Positions 32,461 to 41,700 of a DNA stretch of 64,000 nt are shown here, piece after piece. Both the position numbers and the translations under genes were made by a program. Location: contig DIZF01000060.1 of NCBI GenBank assembly GCA_002427815.1, positions 48,628-112,627 of the forward strand. The letters are read 5' to 3'. Below the pieces are notes generated by a model. The model was not told the DNA's origin, searched no databases, and was given only the letters and a program-made list of their open reading frames with translations. Within the stretch, counting starts at the first letter, position 1; every line of letters starts with the position of its first letter. Source of the DNA: Ramlibacter tataouinensis. Lineage in GTDB: Bacteria > Pseudomonadota > Gammaproteobacteria > Burkholderiales > Burkholderiaceae_C.

Positions 32461-33705
32461 ATGGAAACCATCGACGTCATTGCAGCGGTGGCCTTCGGGC
32501 TGGCGCTCCTGCACACCGTTGCCACCAAGTTTTTCGAGCAACTGGCCCACCGAATTCCGAGGCACGCGGGCCTGCTTCACCTGCTGGGCGAGGTCGAGGT
32601 GGTCTTCGGCTTCTGGGCGTTCGTGCTCATCGGGGTCATGGCTGTGGTTTCAGGCGGCGAGAAGGCCCTTGAGTACGCTGAGACGCGGCAGTTCATCGAG
32701 CCTCTGTTCGTCTTTGTCATCATGGTGGTGGCCGCTTCCCGGCCTGTGCTGGTGTCAATTGAAGCGCTTGTTGCCATCCTGGCCAAATGGATGCCGCTAG
32801 ATACGGCAGTCGCGCAAGTTTGGCTCTGCCTTGCAGTCGTACCGCTGATTGGCTCTCTCATTACCGAGCCGGCGGCAATGACGCTCGCCGCGCTGATGCT
32901 TGCGCCGCTTGTGTTCAGAGCCGGCATGCCGGAGTGGCTGAAATACGGCGCCCTCGGGGCTTTGTTCGTGAACGTGTCCATCGGTGGCACCCTGACTTCA
33001 TTCGCCGCGCCTCCAGTCCTCATGGTCGCGACCACCTGGAACTGGAGTAGCGCGTTCATGGCCGCCACCTTTGGATGGAAAGCCGCCGTCGCAGTGCTGA
33101 TTAACGCGACGGCCATCACCTTTCTTCTTCGCCGACATCTTGGCGGCAAGCCATCCAAGACCGTCGAGGAACTGCGCGTGCCGACACTCGTGAGGGCAAT
33201 CCACCTCGCATTCCTCGTTGGCGTGGTCGCCTTCGCGCATCACCCTGTGATATTTCTTGGCCTCTTCATGCTCTTCCTGGGCTTTACGCAGGCCTACGCC
33301 CGGTATCAGAACCAGCTCATTCTCAAGGAGGCCTTGCTTGTCGCGTTCTTCCTGGCCGGCCTGGTGGTGCTTGGCGGGATGCAGCAGTGGTGGCTGCAGC
33401 CCATCGTATCGAGCCTGCAGCCCACGGCGCTGTTCTTTGGCGCGCTTGGCCTCACGGCAATCACCGACAACGCGGCGCTCACCTACCTCGGCTCTTTGAC
33501 AGAGGGGATGTCAGATGCTGCGAAGTACATGTTGGTGGCGGGGGCAGTGGCAGGCGGGGGCCTTACTGTGATTGCCAACGCCCCTAACCCGGCCGGCGTT
33601 GCGCTGCTCAGGAAAGGATTCAACGACGAGTCCATCGGTGCTGGGGGACTGCTATGCGGGGCGCTGGCGCCTACGTTAGTGGCTGCGCTAATGTTTCTCT
33701 TGTAA
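32461..33705 (+). CDS. Putative Na+/H+ antiporter (Na_H_antiport_2 family), copy 2
   Basis: The 414-residue protein is a clear paralogue of the one at 28204: HLLGEVEVVFGFWAF, IGSLITEPAAMTLAALML, LFVNVSIGGTLTSFAAPPVLMVA, LTAITDNAALTYLGSL and AGGGLTVIANAPNPAG line up. It is transcribed divergently from the MASE1 kinase, so the two transporters bracket the two-component system in opposite orientation. It has no small partner gene downstream. Confidence 0.88.
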   Translation: METIDVIAAVAFGLALLHTVATKFFEQLAHRIPRHAGLLHLLGEVEVVFGFWAFVLIGVMAVVSGGEKALEYAETRQFIEPLFVFVIMVVAASRPVLVSIEALVAILAKWMPLDTAVAQVWLCLAVVPLIGSLITEPAAMTLAALMLAPLVFRAGMPEWLKYGALGALFVNVSIGGTLTSFAAPPVLMVATTWNWSSAFMAATFGWKAAVAVLINATAITFLLRRHLGGKPSKTVEELRVPTLVRAIHLAFLVGVVAFAHHPVIFLGLFMLFLGFTQAYARYQNQLILKEALLVAFFLAGLVVLGGMQQWWLQPIVSSLQPTALFFGALGLTAITDNAALTYLGSLTEGMSDAAKYMLVAGAVAGGGLTVIANAPNPAGVALLRKGFNDESIGAGGLLCGALAPTLVAALMFLL

Positions 33706-33753
33706 GGGAAGAAGCAATGCTACGGTACGAAAGGCGACCGCTGGCTGACTACG

Positions 33754-33807
33754 TTCAACCTGCTGGGCGATGGGTTGCGGGATGCGCCGGATCCGAAGCA
33801 CAAGTAG
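33754..33807 (+). pseudogene. Remnant of a DppC-type permease gene, last 18 codons
   Basis: The stretch encodes FNLLGDGLRDAPDPKHK and a stop, matching the end of the permease gene at 27750-27803 with 49 of 54 bases identical. Similarity stops abruptly upstream of the TTC codon and right after the TAG. It marks the right edge of the antiporter region, which is thus framed by two copies of the permease 3' end. Confidence 0.8.
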
Positions 33808-33853
33808 CAGGAGGGCCGGTGGCCCGGGCTTAGGCGCGGCGTGACCCGCGCGA

Positions 33854-34141
33854 TCACCTGCTGGGGACCGAAACCTCAGCCCTGCGATCGCTCCCTGCCA
33901 CGAGTCGGCGGAAATGCTTGTTCATGCGTGCAGCATCAGGCTCCAAGCCGGTGATGAGGCGGAACGCGCCCACGGCCTGGCCGACCGCCATGGTGCCGCC
34001 GTCGATCACTGCACAGCCGCGTAGCCGGGCCGCTTTCAACAAGGCTGTGTCGAATGCAAAGTAGGCAATTCCGGACACCCGCAGCCCCGGGTGCAGCAGG
34101 GCCTCGGGCAGCGGCAGCCCTGGCAGCTTGTCCATGCCGGT
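33854..34141 (-). pseudogene. Shikimate/quinate 5-dehydrogenase C-terminal remnant
   Basis: The minus frame reads TPTGMDKLPGLPLPEALL, VSGIAYFAFDTALLKAAR, GCAVIDGGTMAVGQAVGAFRLITG and a Glu-Pro-Asp end, the C-terminal third of AroE-type dehydrogenases (NATPTGM, then the GGxxM-QA block). Nothing upstream codes for the catalytic N-terminal or the nucleotide-binding domain; the frame runs into unrelated sequence before the TPTGM block. A decayed fragment. On the other strand an ORF around 34150-34282 is not recognised. Confidence 0.7.
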
Positions 34142-34422
34142 CGGGGTATGGACTGGATGTTCTCGATCTATATCGCCTTTGTGCTGGCAATGATCGCGCG
34201 CCACACCCGCATCGTGGTCGAAGCGGTCCTCGACCGCCTTGTCGATGACCACCCCACCCATCACGTGGTCGAGTCAAGGTAATCAGCGACAGCCCCTGCA
34301 GCCTCTCATACCGAGAGCAGCGGTCCTACACAAGCTGGCGATGAAGCCCGACATTCGGCACTTCGCTTTTCGCCTAGGGTAACCGGAGAGGCTGGCGCAC
34401 GCCAGCCCCCGAAAGGCACGAA

Positions 34423-34644
34423 GTGAACACGATCAAGACTCTTACGGCCAGTGCGCTGGCTGCTGTAGCGCTGGCAGGCCTGAGCGGCTGTGCCGGAATG
34501 TCGGAGCGCGACAGGAACATTGCGGTCGGTGCCGGCGTCGGTGCTGTCGGAGGCTCCGTTCTCACGGGCGGCAGCGCCATTGGCACGGTGGGCGGGGCTG
34601 CAGTAGGCGGCGTGATCGGCAGCGAGGTCGACAAGAAGAAGTGA
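34423..34644 (+). CDS. Glycine-zipper lipoprotein (OsmB-like)
   Basis: The 73-residue protein starts at GTG (34423) after GAAAGGCACGAA. A lipobox LSGC gives the lipidated Cys at residue 23, followed by a glycine-zipper helix pair (VGAGVGAVGGSVLTGG; IGTVGGAAVGGVIGSEV) and a Lys-rich end. Such small outer-membrane lipoproteins resemble OsmB and are often stress-induced. It stands alone between decayed DNA and the next gene. Confidence 0.85.
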   Translation: MNTIKTLTASALAAVALAGLSGCAGMSERDRNIAVGAGVGAVGGSVLTGGSAIGTVGGAAVGGVIGSEVDKKK

Positions 34645-34656
34645 CAGCGGCGACGC

Positions 34657-34676
34657 CCTGACCTGACCTGACCTGA
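34657..34676. repeat. Tandem repeat, four copies of CCTGA
   Basis: Four perfect CCTGA units lie just upstream of the start at 34690. A five-base unit near a start codon could vary in length by slippage. Confidence 0.8.
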
Positions 34677-34689
34677 TCGTTACTCAGCC

Positions 34690-35568
34690 ATGCCGGCCGG
34701 GCAGCTGCTCGAAAGATTAGCGTTTCTTCCCAGCGCAGCAATGCCGATCGCGTTGGCATTGGGGTGCGCAGCCGCATGCGCGCAGGAAAACGGAAACGGC
34801 AACTTCGTCCTCCCCCAGGTCACCATCACCGCATCGCCGAAAGACTCGGTCGAGAAGTCCTATCGCAAGATGATCAAGGGGATGGACCTCTTCGAGCGGC
34901 TGCACAGCATGGCGCCGAATGCATCGCTGCGCTTCAAGCTGCTGCCGCGCCGGCGCGATACCAACATGAACGGCATCGTGCTGGAGGTGGTTGGAGAAAC
35001 CGTCGAGATTCCGGTGCCAATAGCGCAGGACGACACGTTCACGCTGGAGCGCAATCAGCAGGCCCTGGCTGAAAATGCCGTGGTGACGCCGAATCGAAAG
35101 TCGCGCAGCATGACATGGCGCACCGAGATCCGTACACCGGGCATCCCCCCGAATGCGCGGCGGCTCGGGGATCTTCGCCTGGAATGTCAGGTCGGTCTGG
35201 AAGCGGATCTGGTTTCGAACACCCGCTCCGTCATCGGCCGGATCGCGAACGCGTTATCGGACGCGCTGGGCTATTGCGAGCGAAAGGATGCCCGATACCT
35301 ATTTTTTGCGGACCGTCCCTTGTTCAGCGTCACGCTGGCGGCCGGTCAGCGCCGGGAGATCCTGCCGGTCGACAAGCTGTACGCAGCGGCGAGCGACGAT
35401 CCCGGGCTGAACGAGGATCTCCCCTTTTGCGACTGCGAGGTCCTGGTCGATCGCACCTACTTCCTGCCGCTGGGCGACCGCAGCTGGCCCGACGACACCC
35501 TGGTCGAGTTTGAATACATGGACGACAACAATGATGCACAGGCCAGCCAAGGCCCTTCGCCGCGCTAG
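34690..35568 (+). CDS. Secreted protein of unknown function
   Basis: The 292-residue protein has an N-terminal signal region (IALALGCAAACAQ, cleavage near residue 31). The mature part is mixed alpha/beta with no catalytic motif that I recognise. The segment VTITASPKDSVEKSYRKMIKGMDLFE is conserved-looking, and the C-terminal half holds three Cys (LPFCDCEVL and GYCERKD). The following lipoprotein gene starts inside its 3' end, so the two are probably co-translated. Confidence 0.7.
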   Translation: MPAGQLLERLAFLPSAAMPIALALGCAAACAQENGNGNFVLPQVTITASPKDSVEKSYRKMIKGMDLFERLHSMAPNASLRFKLLPRRRDTNMNGIVLEVVGETVEIPVPIAQDDTFTLERNQQALAENAVVTPNRKSRSMTWRTEIRTPGIPPNARRLGDLRLECQVGLEADLVSNTRSVIGRIANALSDALGYCERKDARYLFFADRPLFSVTLAAGQRREILPVDKLYAAASDDPGLNEDLPFCDCEVLVDRTYFLPLGDRSWPDDTLVEFEYMDDNNDAQASQGPSPR

Positions 35569-35908
35569 TCTCGCCTGCGCATTGGGCGCCGGGCTGGCGG
35601 GATGTGCGGGGCCGGGAGGTCTTTTGAACTCCGATGGCGCGGCTGCGTTTTCCCTGCCCGAAAGCATGTCGGCGCAAGCCGCCAAAGACACCGTCGTGGC
35701 CGGCCGGAGCACCAGGTCCGACGTCAAGGCGGCGCTCGGAAAAGCGACCGGGATCAGGTTCGACAGCGGATACGAAGTGTGGGTCTATCGAGACAAGGGT
35801 TCGAGAACGGCAACAGGCGCGCCGACTGAATTCGTGATCCTGTTTGCGCCTTCGGGGGTCGTGAAGAAGACCCGGATCCGGCCACCGGACGGCGTGCCCG
35901 GCACATGA
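35531..35908 (+). CDS. Small lipoprotein, BamE/SmpA-like
   Basis: Read from ATG at 35531 (125 residues; a TTG at 35510 is also in frame). The lipobox LAGC puts the lipidated Cys near residue 25. The rest contains VVAGRSTRSDVKAALGKATGIRFDSGYEVWVY, like the G-x-[ST]-x-x-[DE]-[VL] segment of SmpA/OmlA/BamE domains, and ends with a short strand-rich part. It overlaps the previous gene by 38 bases and the role is not defined beyond that fold resemblance. Confidence 0.75.
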   Translation: MMHRPAKALRRASLACALGAGLAGCAGPGGLLNSDGAAAFSLPESMSAQAAKDTVVAGRSTRSDVKAALGKATGIRFDSGYEVWVYRDKGSRTATGAPTEFVILFAPSGVVKKTRIRPPDGVPGT

Positions 35909-35928
35909 ATGCGACGCCAGCGCTGACG

Positions 35929-37314
35929 TCAGCGCATTCCGGCGCCTTCGTCGCGATGCAGCCGGGTGAAAAAGAACAGCGACAGCAGGGTGGTCACGCC
36001 GATGAAGATGAACGCTGGCGAAAAATCAGGCGCCGCCAGGTGCCCGGAGTCCCTGCCATGCCACCAGGCCGCCGCGCTGACCAGGAACGCGCCCAGCACC
36101 ACGCCAAAGCTCAGAGAGACCTGCTGTGCCATGCTCGACAGGGCCGTCGCATGGCTCATCAGCGGTTTGGGGATTTCCGAGAAGCCCAGGGTCTGCAGCG
36201 CGATCATGCCCATCGAGTTGACCAGGCCGCCGATCAACATGGCGAAGAACATCAGCGCATGCGACGTAGCCGGCCCGAACAAGCCATAAGTCATGTAGCA
36301 CAGGCTGGTCAATACAGTGGTGGCGAGCAGCAGCGAGCGGAAGCCGATGCGTCGGATCGCCTGGGTCATGATGGCCCGGGTGGCGAGCGCGCCGACCGCG
36401 GTCGCGACGGTCAGCAGGCCCGAGTCCAGCGCCGACAGGCCGAAGCCGAGCTGGAGCATCAGCGGCAGCAGGAAAGGGGAGGCCCCGATGGCAACGCGCA
36501 GCGGCGTGCCGCCAATGATGGAGGCATGGTAGGTCTTGAATCGCAGAACTCGCAGGTCGATGATCGGATTCGCCTTGCGCCGGCTTGCCAGGAAATAGGC
36601 GCCCAGGGCCAGTGCGCCAGGCCCGGCCAGTGCCCACGGCAGCCAGGCGGTGACGAACGGCTTGCCTGCGGTCTCCAGTCCGCCGAGCAAGCCGGTCAGC
36701 CCCAGGGCCAGCAGCACGAAGCCCGTGAGGTCGAACGGCACCGGCGCGTTTGCCTCGCGCGAGTCGGTTATGAAAAGCGCGGCCAACGCGATCCCCAGCA
36801 AGCCGAAAGGTACATTGACCAGGAAGATCCAGCGCCAGGAGGTCCAGGTCACGATGGCGCCGCCGAACAGCGGGCCCACCATGCGGCCGATCGCCGGCGG
36901 CACCGTGTACCAGACCATCGCGGCGACCATGGCAGCCGGTGGAACCCGCCGCAGCAGGATCAGCCGCCCCACCGGGACCATCATGGCGCCGCCCAGGCCC
37001 TGGATGATGCGGAACAGCACCAGGGACATGAGGGAATCGGCCACACCGCACAGGGCGGAGCCGAGCGAAAAACAGGCTATCGCGAAGCAGAAGACGGGCT
37101 TGGCGCCAAAACGATCGGCGAACCACCCGCTCAATGGCAGGAAGACCGCCAGGCTCAGCAGATAGGCGGTGATCGCCAGGTTCAATTGCAGGGCGTCCAC
37201 GTCGAGCGACCGGGCGATGCTGGGCAGCGCGGTCGCCATGACCGAGGTGTCGAGGTTCTGCAGAAACAGCGGGAACGCCACGATGATGGGTACTAACTTG
37301 TCGCGGGCCGCCAT
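35929..37314 (-). CDS. MFS multidrug exporter, DHA2/EmrB type (14 helices)
   Basis: Start at the ATG complementary to 37312-37314 (MAARDKLVPIIVAFPLFLQNLDTSVM), 461 residues. It shows the DHA2 hallmarks LDTSVMATALPSIARSL, PLSGWFADRFGAKPVF, and the antiporter motif in RIIQGLGGAMMVPVGRLIL. A proton-driven efflux role is expected. It is divergent from the RND pump genes with about 150 bases between, a grouping that suggests a shared regulator outside the window. Confidence 0.92.
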   Translation of the reverse strand: MAARDKLVPIIVAFPLFLQNLDTSVMATALPSIARSLDVDALQLNLAITAYLLSLAVFLPLSGWFADRFGAKPVFCFAIACFSLGSALCGVADSLMSLVLFRIIQGLGGAMMVPVGRLILLRRVPPAAMVAAMVWYTVPPAIGRMVGPLFGGAIVTWTSWRWIFLVNVPFGLLGIALAALFITDSREANAPVPFDLTGFVLLALGLTGLLGGLETAGKPFVTAWLPWALAGPGALALGAYFLASRRKANPIIDLRVLRFKTYHASIIGGTPLRVAIGASPFLLPLMLQLGFGLSALDSGLLTVATAVGALATRAIMTQAIRRIGFRSLLLATTVLTSLCYMTYGLFGPATSHALMFFAMLIGGLVNSMGMIALQTLGFSEIPKPLMSHATALSSMAQQVSLSFGVVLGAFLVSAAAWWHGRDSGHLAAPDFSPAFIFIGVTTLLSLFFFTRLHRDEGAGMR

Positions 37315-37465
37315 CGCGCGATTGTAGGGATGCGCGCCAACAGCGGATCGCGTTTGACGAAGCGACGTATTCGCGCAATAACGGCGCATCTTTTGCAAAA
37401 CAGACATAAAGAGTGACAACAGTTGGCCTAAGCTTTACGCCTCTGGAGTTCACTCTTTTCGCCGG

Positions 37466-38761
37466 ATGAAGAACGGGACGTCGACGCCCTTCCCATTGAT
37501 CGCTACTGCAGCAGCCTCATCTGGTGCAGGTGGCTGGTTATTGAAGCTCCTGCTGGCCCAGCTGGCCTTGTGCACTGCGTTTCTGGTGGGTTGCAGCGGC
37601 AAGTCCGAAGGCACCCAGGCCGCGGCCGACGGGGCCGCCTCAGCGCCCCGCCGCGCGGCGTCGGCGCCCGCGGTTCCGGTCACCACGGTGCCGGCCCGCC
37701 AGCAGGACTTTGTCGTCGTTCTGCAGGCCATCGGCACGGCCGCGCCCATTTCAAGTGTCGACGTGAAGGCGCAGGTCACGAGCGTGGCCACCCGCGCCCA
37801 CGTGAAGGAAGGCCAGTTCGTGCGGGCCGGCGACCTGCTGTTCACGCTGGATTCGCGCAGCGACGAGGCCAACGTCGCCAAGATGCGCGCGCAAGTGGCC
37901 AAGGACGAAGCGGCGCTGGCGGACGCCCGGCGGCAACTGGCCCGCAGCCGCGAACTGCTGGCACAGAACTTCGTTTCGCAGGGCGCTGTCGACGCCAACC
38001 AGACCACCGTCGAATCCCAGGTCGCTTCGGTCGAGGGCGATCGGGCGGCCCTGAATGCCGCGCAGGTTGCCTTGTCCTATGCCAAGGTGACGGCGCCCAG
38101 CAGCGGCCGGGTGGGCGCGGTCACGGTCTATCCCGGCACGGCCGTCCAGGCCAACCAGACCACGCTGGTCACGATCACCCGGCTCGACCCGATCGACGTG
38201 TCGTTCAGCCTGCCGCAGCGCTATCTTGGCAGTCTGCTGGCCGCCCTCAAGGACTCCCGTGCAGCGGTCGTCGCCAGACTGCCTGAAGGCGGAGCCGAGC
38301 TGACGGGGCGGCTCCAGTTTGTCGACAGCGCCATCGACGCGGGGTCGGGAACGGTCAAGGTGAAAGCACGCTTCGATAACCGGGCCAGCCGGCTCTGGCC
38401 CGGCGCTTTCGTCAATGTCGCCATGGATTCGGGCACGCTGAAGGATGCGATCGTGATTCCGCTGGGAACCATCATTCAAAGCGTGCGCGGCCCCATCGTG
38501 TACGTGGTGGAGCAGGACAGGGCCGTGCTGCGGCCGGTCAAGGTGCTGGAATCCCGGGGCGACGACGCGGCCGTGACGGGGGTGCGCAACGGCGAACTCG
38601 TGGTCCTGGACGGCCGGCAGAACCTCAGACCCGATTCGCCGGTCTTCGAGCGTTCCCGCGAGGGTGCTGTCAAGCCGGCGGCTGCAGCGTCCATGGGCGC
38701 GGGCGCGAAGCCTTCCGATGCGCCACGCGCAGGCAGCCTGGGCCGCGCGCCAACGCGATGA
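37466..38761 (+). CDS. RND efflux membrane fusion protein
   Basis: The 431-residue periplasmic adaptor has an N-terminal helix and lipobox-like LVGC (Cys about residue 33). It shows the barrel-sandwich hybrid (VDVKAQVTSVATRAHVKEGQFVRAGDLLFTLD), a coiled coil (about 125-185), TAPSSGRVGAVTVYPGTAVQ and the beta-barrel/membrane-proximal domain. It links the RND permease to an outer membrane channel. It overlaps the permease gene by four bases (ATGA). Confidence 0.94.
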   Translation: MKNGTSTPFPLIATAAASSGAGGWLLKLLLAQLALCTAFLVGCSGKSEGTQAAADGAASAPRRAASAPAVPVTTVPARQQDFVVVLQAIGTAAPISSVDVKAQVTSVATRAHVKEGQFVRAGDLLFTLDSRSDEANVAKMRAQVAKDEAALADARRQLARSRELLAQNFVSQGAVDANQTTVESQVASVEGDRAALNAAQVALSYAKVTAPSSGRVGAVTVYPGTAVQANQTTLVTITRLDPIDVSFSLPQRYLGSLLAALKDSRAAVVARLPEGGAELTGRLQFVDSAIDAGSGTVKVKARFDNRASRLWPGAFVNVAMDSGTLKDAIVIPLGTIIQSVRGPIVYVVEQDRAVLRPVKVLESRGDDAAVTGVRNGELVVLDGRQNLRPDSPVFERSREGAVKPAAAASMGAGAKPSDAPRAGSLGRAPTR

Positions 38762-41700
38762 ACCTGTCCGAGCTTTTCATCCGTCGCCCCGTGACGACGG
38801 TCCTGCTCAATGCGGCGCTCGTGATCGGGGGTGTGATCGGCTACCGCAACATCCCGGTGGCGGCACTGCCAAGCTATGACACACCGGTGATCAACGTCTT
38901 TGCCGTGCTGCCCGGGGCCAACCCGGAGACGATGGCCACGTCGGTCGCCCTGCCGCTGGAAAAGCAGTTTCAGACCATTCCCGGCCTGTCCCTCATCAGC
39001 TCGGTCAGCACGCTCGGCGTGACCTCGCTCACGCTCGAATTCGCCGAGGGCCGCAACATCGACGGGGCGGCGCTGGACGTGCAGGCTGCCTTGCTGCGGG
39101 CGCAGCGGTCGTTGCCGACGGACATGACCCTGCCGCCGGCCTATCGCAAGGTCAACCCGGCCGACGCGCCGGTGCTGCTGGTCGCCCTGACATCGCCATC
39201 GGTGGCACCGTCGGATCTGCAGGACTACGCGGAGCACCTGATTTCGCCGACCCTGTCGACGATCGACGGCGTCGCGCAGGTCAACGTCTTCGGCACCAAA
39301 CGTTTCGCAGTGCGGGTTCAGGTCCGCCCCGAGGCCCTCGCGGTTCGCAATATCAGCCTCGACGAGCTGTCCACGGCCCTGCGCCTGGCCAACGTCAACA
39401 CGCCGGTCGGCACGCTCGACGGCAAGCGCCAGATGCTGACGCTGCAGGCCAACAAGCAACTGCGCAACGCCGCCGAGTTTGCCGACCTGATCGTGGCCAA
39501 CCGGGGGGGCAACCCGGTGCGGCTCAAGGACATCGCCAATGTCGAGGACAGCGTCGAGACCCTCAAGACCTACGCCAACCTCAATGGCGAACCGTCGATC
39601 ACGCTGGCCATCCTGCGCCAGCCCGGCGCCAACACCGTGCGGGTCGTCGATGCCGTCAAGGCGGTGTTGCCCACGCTCAGGGCCCAGATGCCGCAATCGG
39701 TGCACATGGTGCCGGTCAACGACCGGTCCATCTCGGTGCGCGAGGCGCTGCATGACGTCACCCTGACCTTGATGGGCACCATCGCACTGGTGGTGCTGGT
39801 GATCTTCCTGTTCCTGCGGCGCTTCGTGGCTACCATGATCCCGACACTGTCGCTGCCAGTGTCGCTGGTGGGGGCGGTCGCGCTGCTGTGGGGCCTGAAC
39901 TACAGCCTGGACAACGTGTCGCTGCTGGGCCTGACGCTGGCCGTGGGCCTGGTGGTGGACGACGCCATCGTGATGCTGGAGAACATCATCCGCCACGTGG
40001 AACATGGCGAACCGCCGTTCCAGGCGGCGCTGCGCGGCTCGCGCGAGGTGGGCTTCACCATCATCTCGATCTCGACCTCGCTGGTGGCGGTTTTCATCCC
40101 CGTCTTCTTCATGCCCGGCGTGATCGGCCTGCTGTTCCACGAGTTCGCCGTCGTCGTGGGGCTGGCCATCCTGGTGTCTGCGTTCGTCTCGCTGACCCTG
40201 GTGCCGATGCTCGCGAGCCGCTTCCTCACCGACGAGGCGCACAAGAAGCCGCCCGGGCTCCTGGTGCGCGCATTCGAGCGCGGCTTCGTTGCCATGCTGC
40301 GCTGGTACACGCGCAGCCTCGACAGTGCATTGGCGCATCGCCGCACGGTGCTGGCGGTGGCGCTGCTGACGTTCATCGCGACCGTGTGGCTGTTCGTCGT
40401 GATTCCCAAGGGCTTCTTCCCCGAGGAAGACATCGGCCAGATCACCGTGAGCACCGAAGCGGCCGAGGACACCTCCTTCCCCGAGATGGTCCGCCTGCAG
40501 GAGCGGGCCGCCGCCGTCATGCGCGCCGACCCCAACGTCGCCGCAGTGAGCTCGTTCAACGGCGGCAGCGGCGCCCAGAACACCGGCCGGATGTTCGTGA
40601 CCCTGAAGCCCCGCGGCGAGAGAAAGCCGATGAAGCAGGTGATCGAGGGCCTGCGGCGCAAGCTCCGTGACGTGGCCGGCATCAGCGTCTTCATGCGCCC
40701 GATCCAGAACCTGCAGCTCGGCGGGCGTCCGAGCAAGGCGCAATACCAGTACATCCTGCAAAGTGTCAGGGCCGACGAACTCAACGACTGGGCGATCAAG
40801 CTGCAGGATCGGCTCCGGCCCGATCCCCTGTTCCGCGACGTGACGAGCGATGCCCAGTTGCGCGGGCTGCAGGCGCAGCTGAACATCGACCGGGACCGTG
40901 CCAATTCGCTCGGTGTCTCGATCGACGCCATCCGCACGGCCCTGTACAGCGCGTTCGGTGAGCGCCAGATCTCGACCATCTACCTGCCCACGGACAGCTA
41001 CCAGGTGATCATGGAGGTGACGCCCGACGACAAGCAGGATGAAAGCGCGCTGGGCCGGATCTACGTGCGCTCCAGCTCGGGGTCCCTCGTGCCCATGTCG
41101 GCTTTCACAACCGTCACCCGTACGGTGGGCCCGACCTCGATCAACCACGTCGGCCAGCTGCAGGCGGTGACCGTGTCGTTCAACCTCGCTCCCGGCGCGG
41201 CTCTCGGGAATGCGACAGCCCGGCTCGACCAGCTGCGCGAATCGATCGGCATGCCGGTGTCTATCATCACCAGTTATGGCGGAGACGCGGCGGTCTTCAA
41301 GAAGTCACAGGGCAGCCAGGCGATCCTGATCATCTCGGCGTTGCTGGTGATCTACGTCCTGCTGGGCGTGCTGTATGAAAGCTACATCCACCCGATCACG
41401 ATCTTCGCGGGCCTGCCGTCGGCCGCGGTGGGTGCCCTGGCGACCCTGATGCTGTTCGGACAGGATCTGACCCTGATCGCGACGATCGGTATCCTGCTGC
41501 TCATAGGCATCGTGAAGAAGAACGCGATCATGATGATCGACTTTGCGCTCGACGCGCAGCGTCACGGTGGGATGGCGGCGCCGCAAGCCATCCGCGAGGC
41601 CTGCATCCTGCGCTTCAGGCCCATCATGATGACAACGCTGGCGGCGCTGATGGGCGCGCTGCCGATCGCACTGGGAATAGGCGCCGGCGCGGAACTGCGC

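Noticed and set aside
33721..33807. A second functional DppC gene near the antiporter
   Set aside because: Only the last 18 codons are present, without a start or body.
34091..34282. 63-codon plus-strand ORF with a hydrophobic start
   Set aside because: No recognised family, overlaps the aroE remnant region; more likely part of decayed sequence.
35905..37296. 463-codon plus-strand ORF over the EmrB-type MFS gene
   Set aside because: Gln/Arg/His-rich shadow; the minus frame encodes 14 helices with DHA2 motifs.
38476..41148. 890-codon antisense ORF over the RND genes
   Set aside because: Shadow of the RND permease, with no recognised domain.
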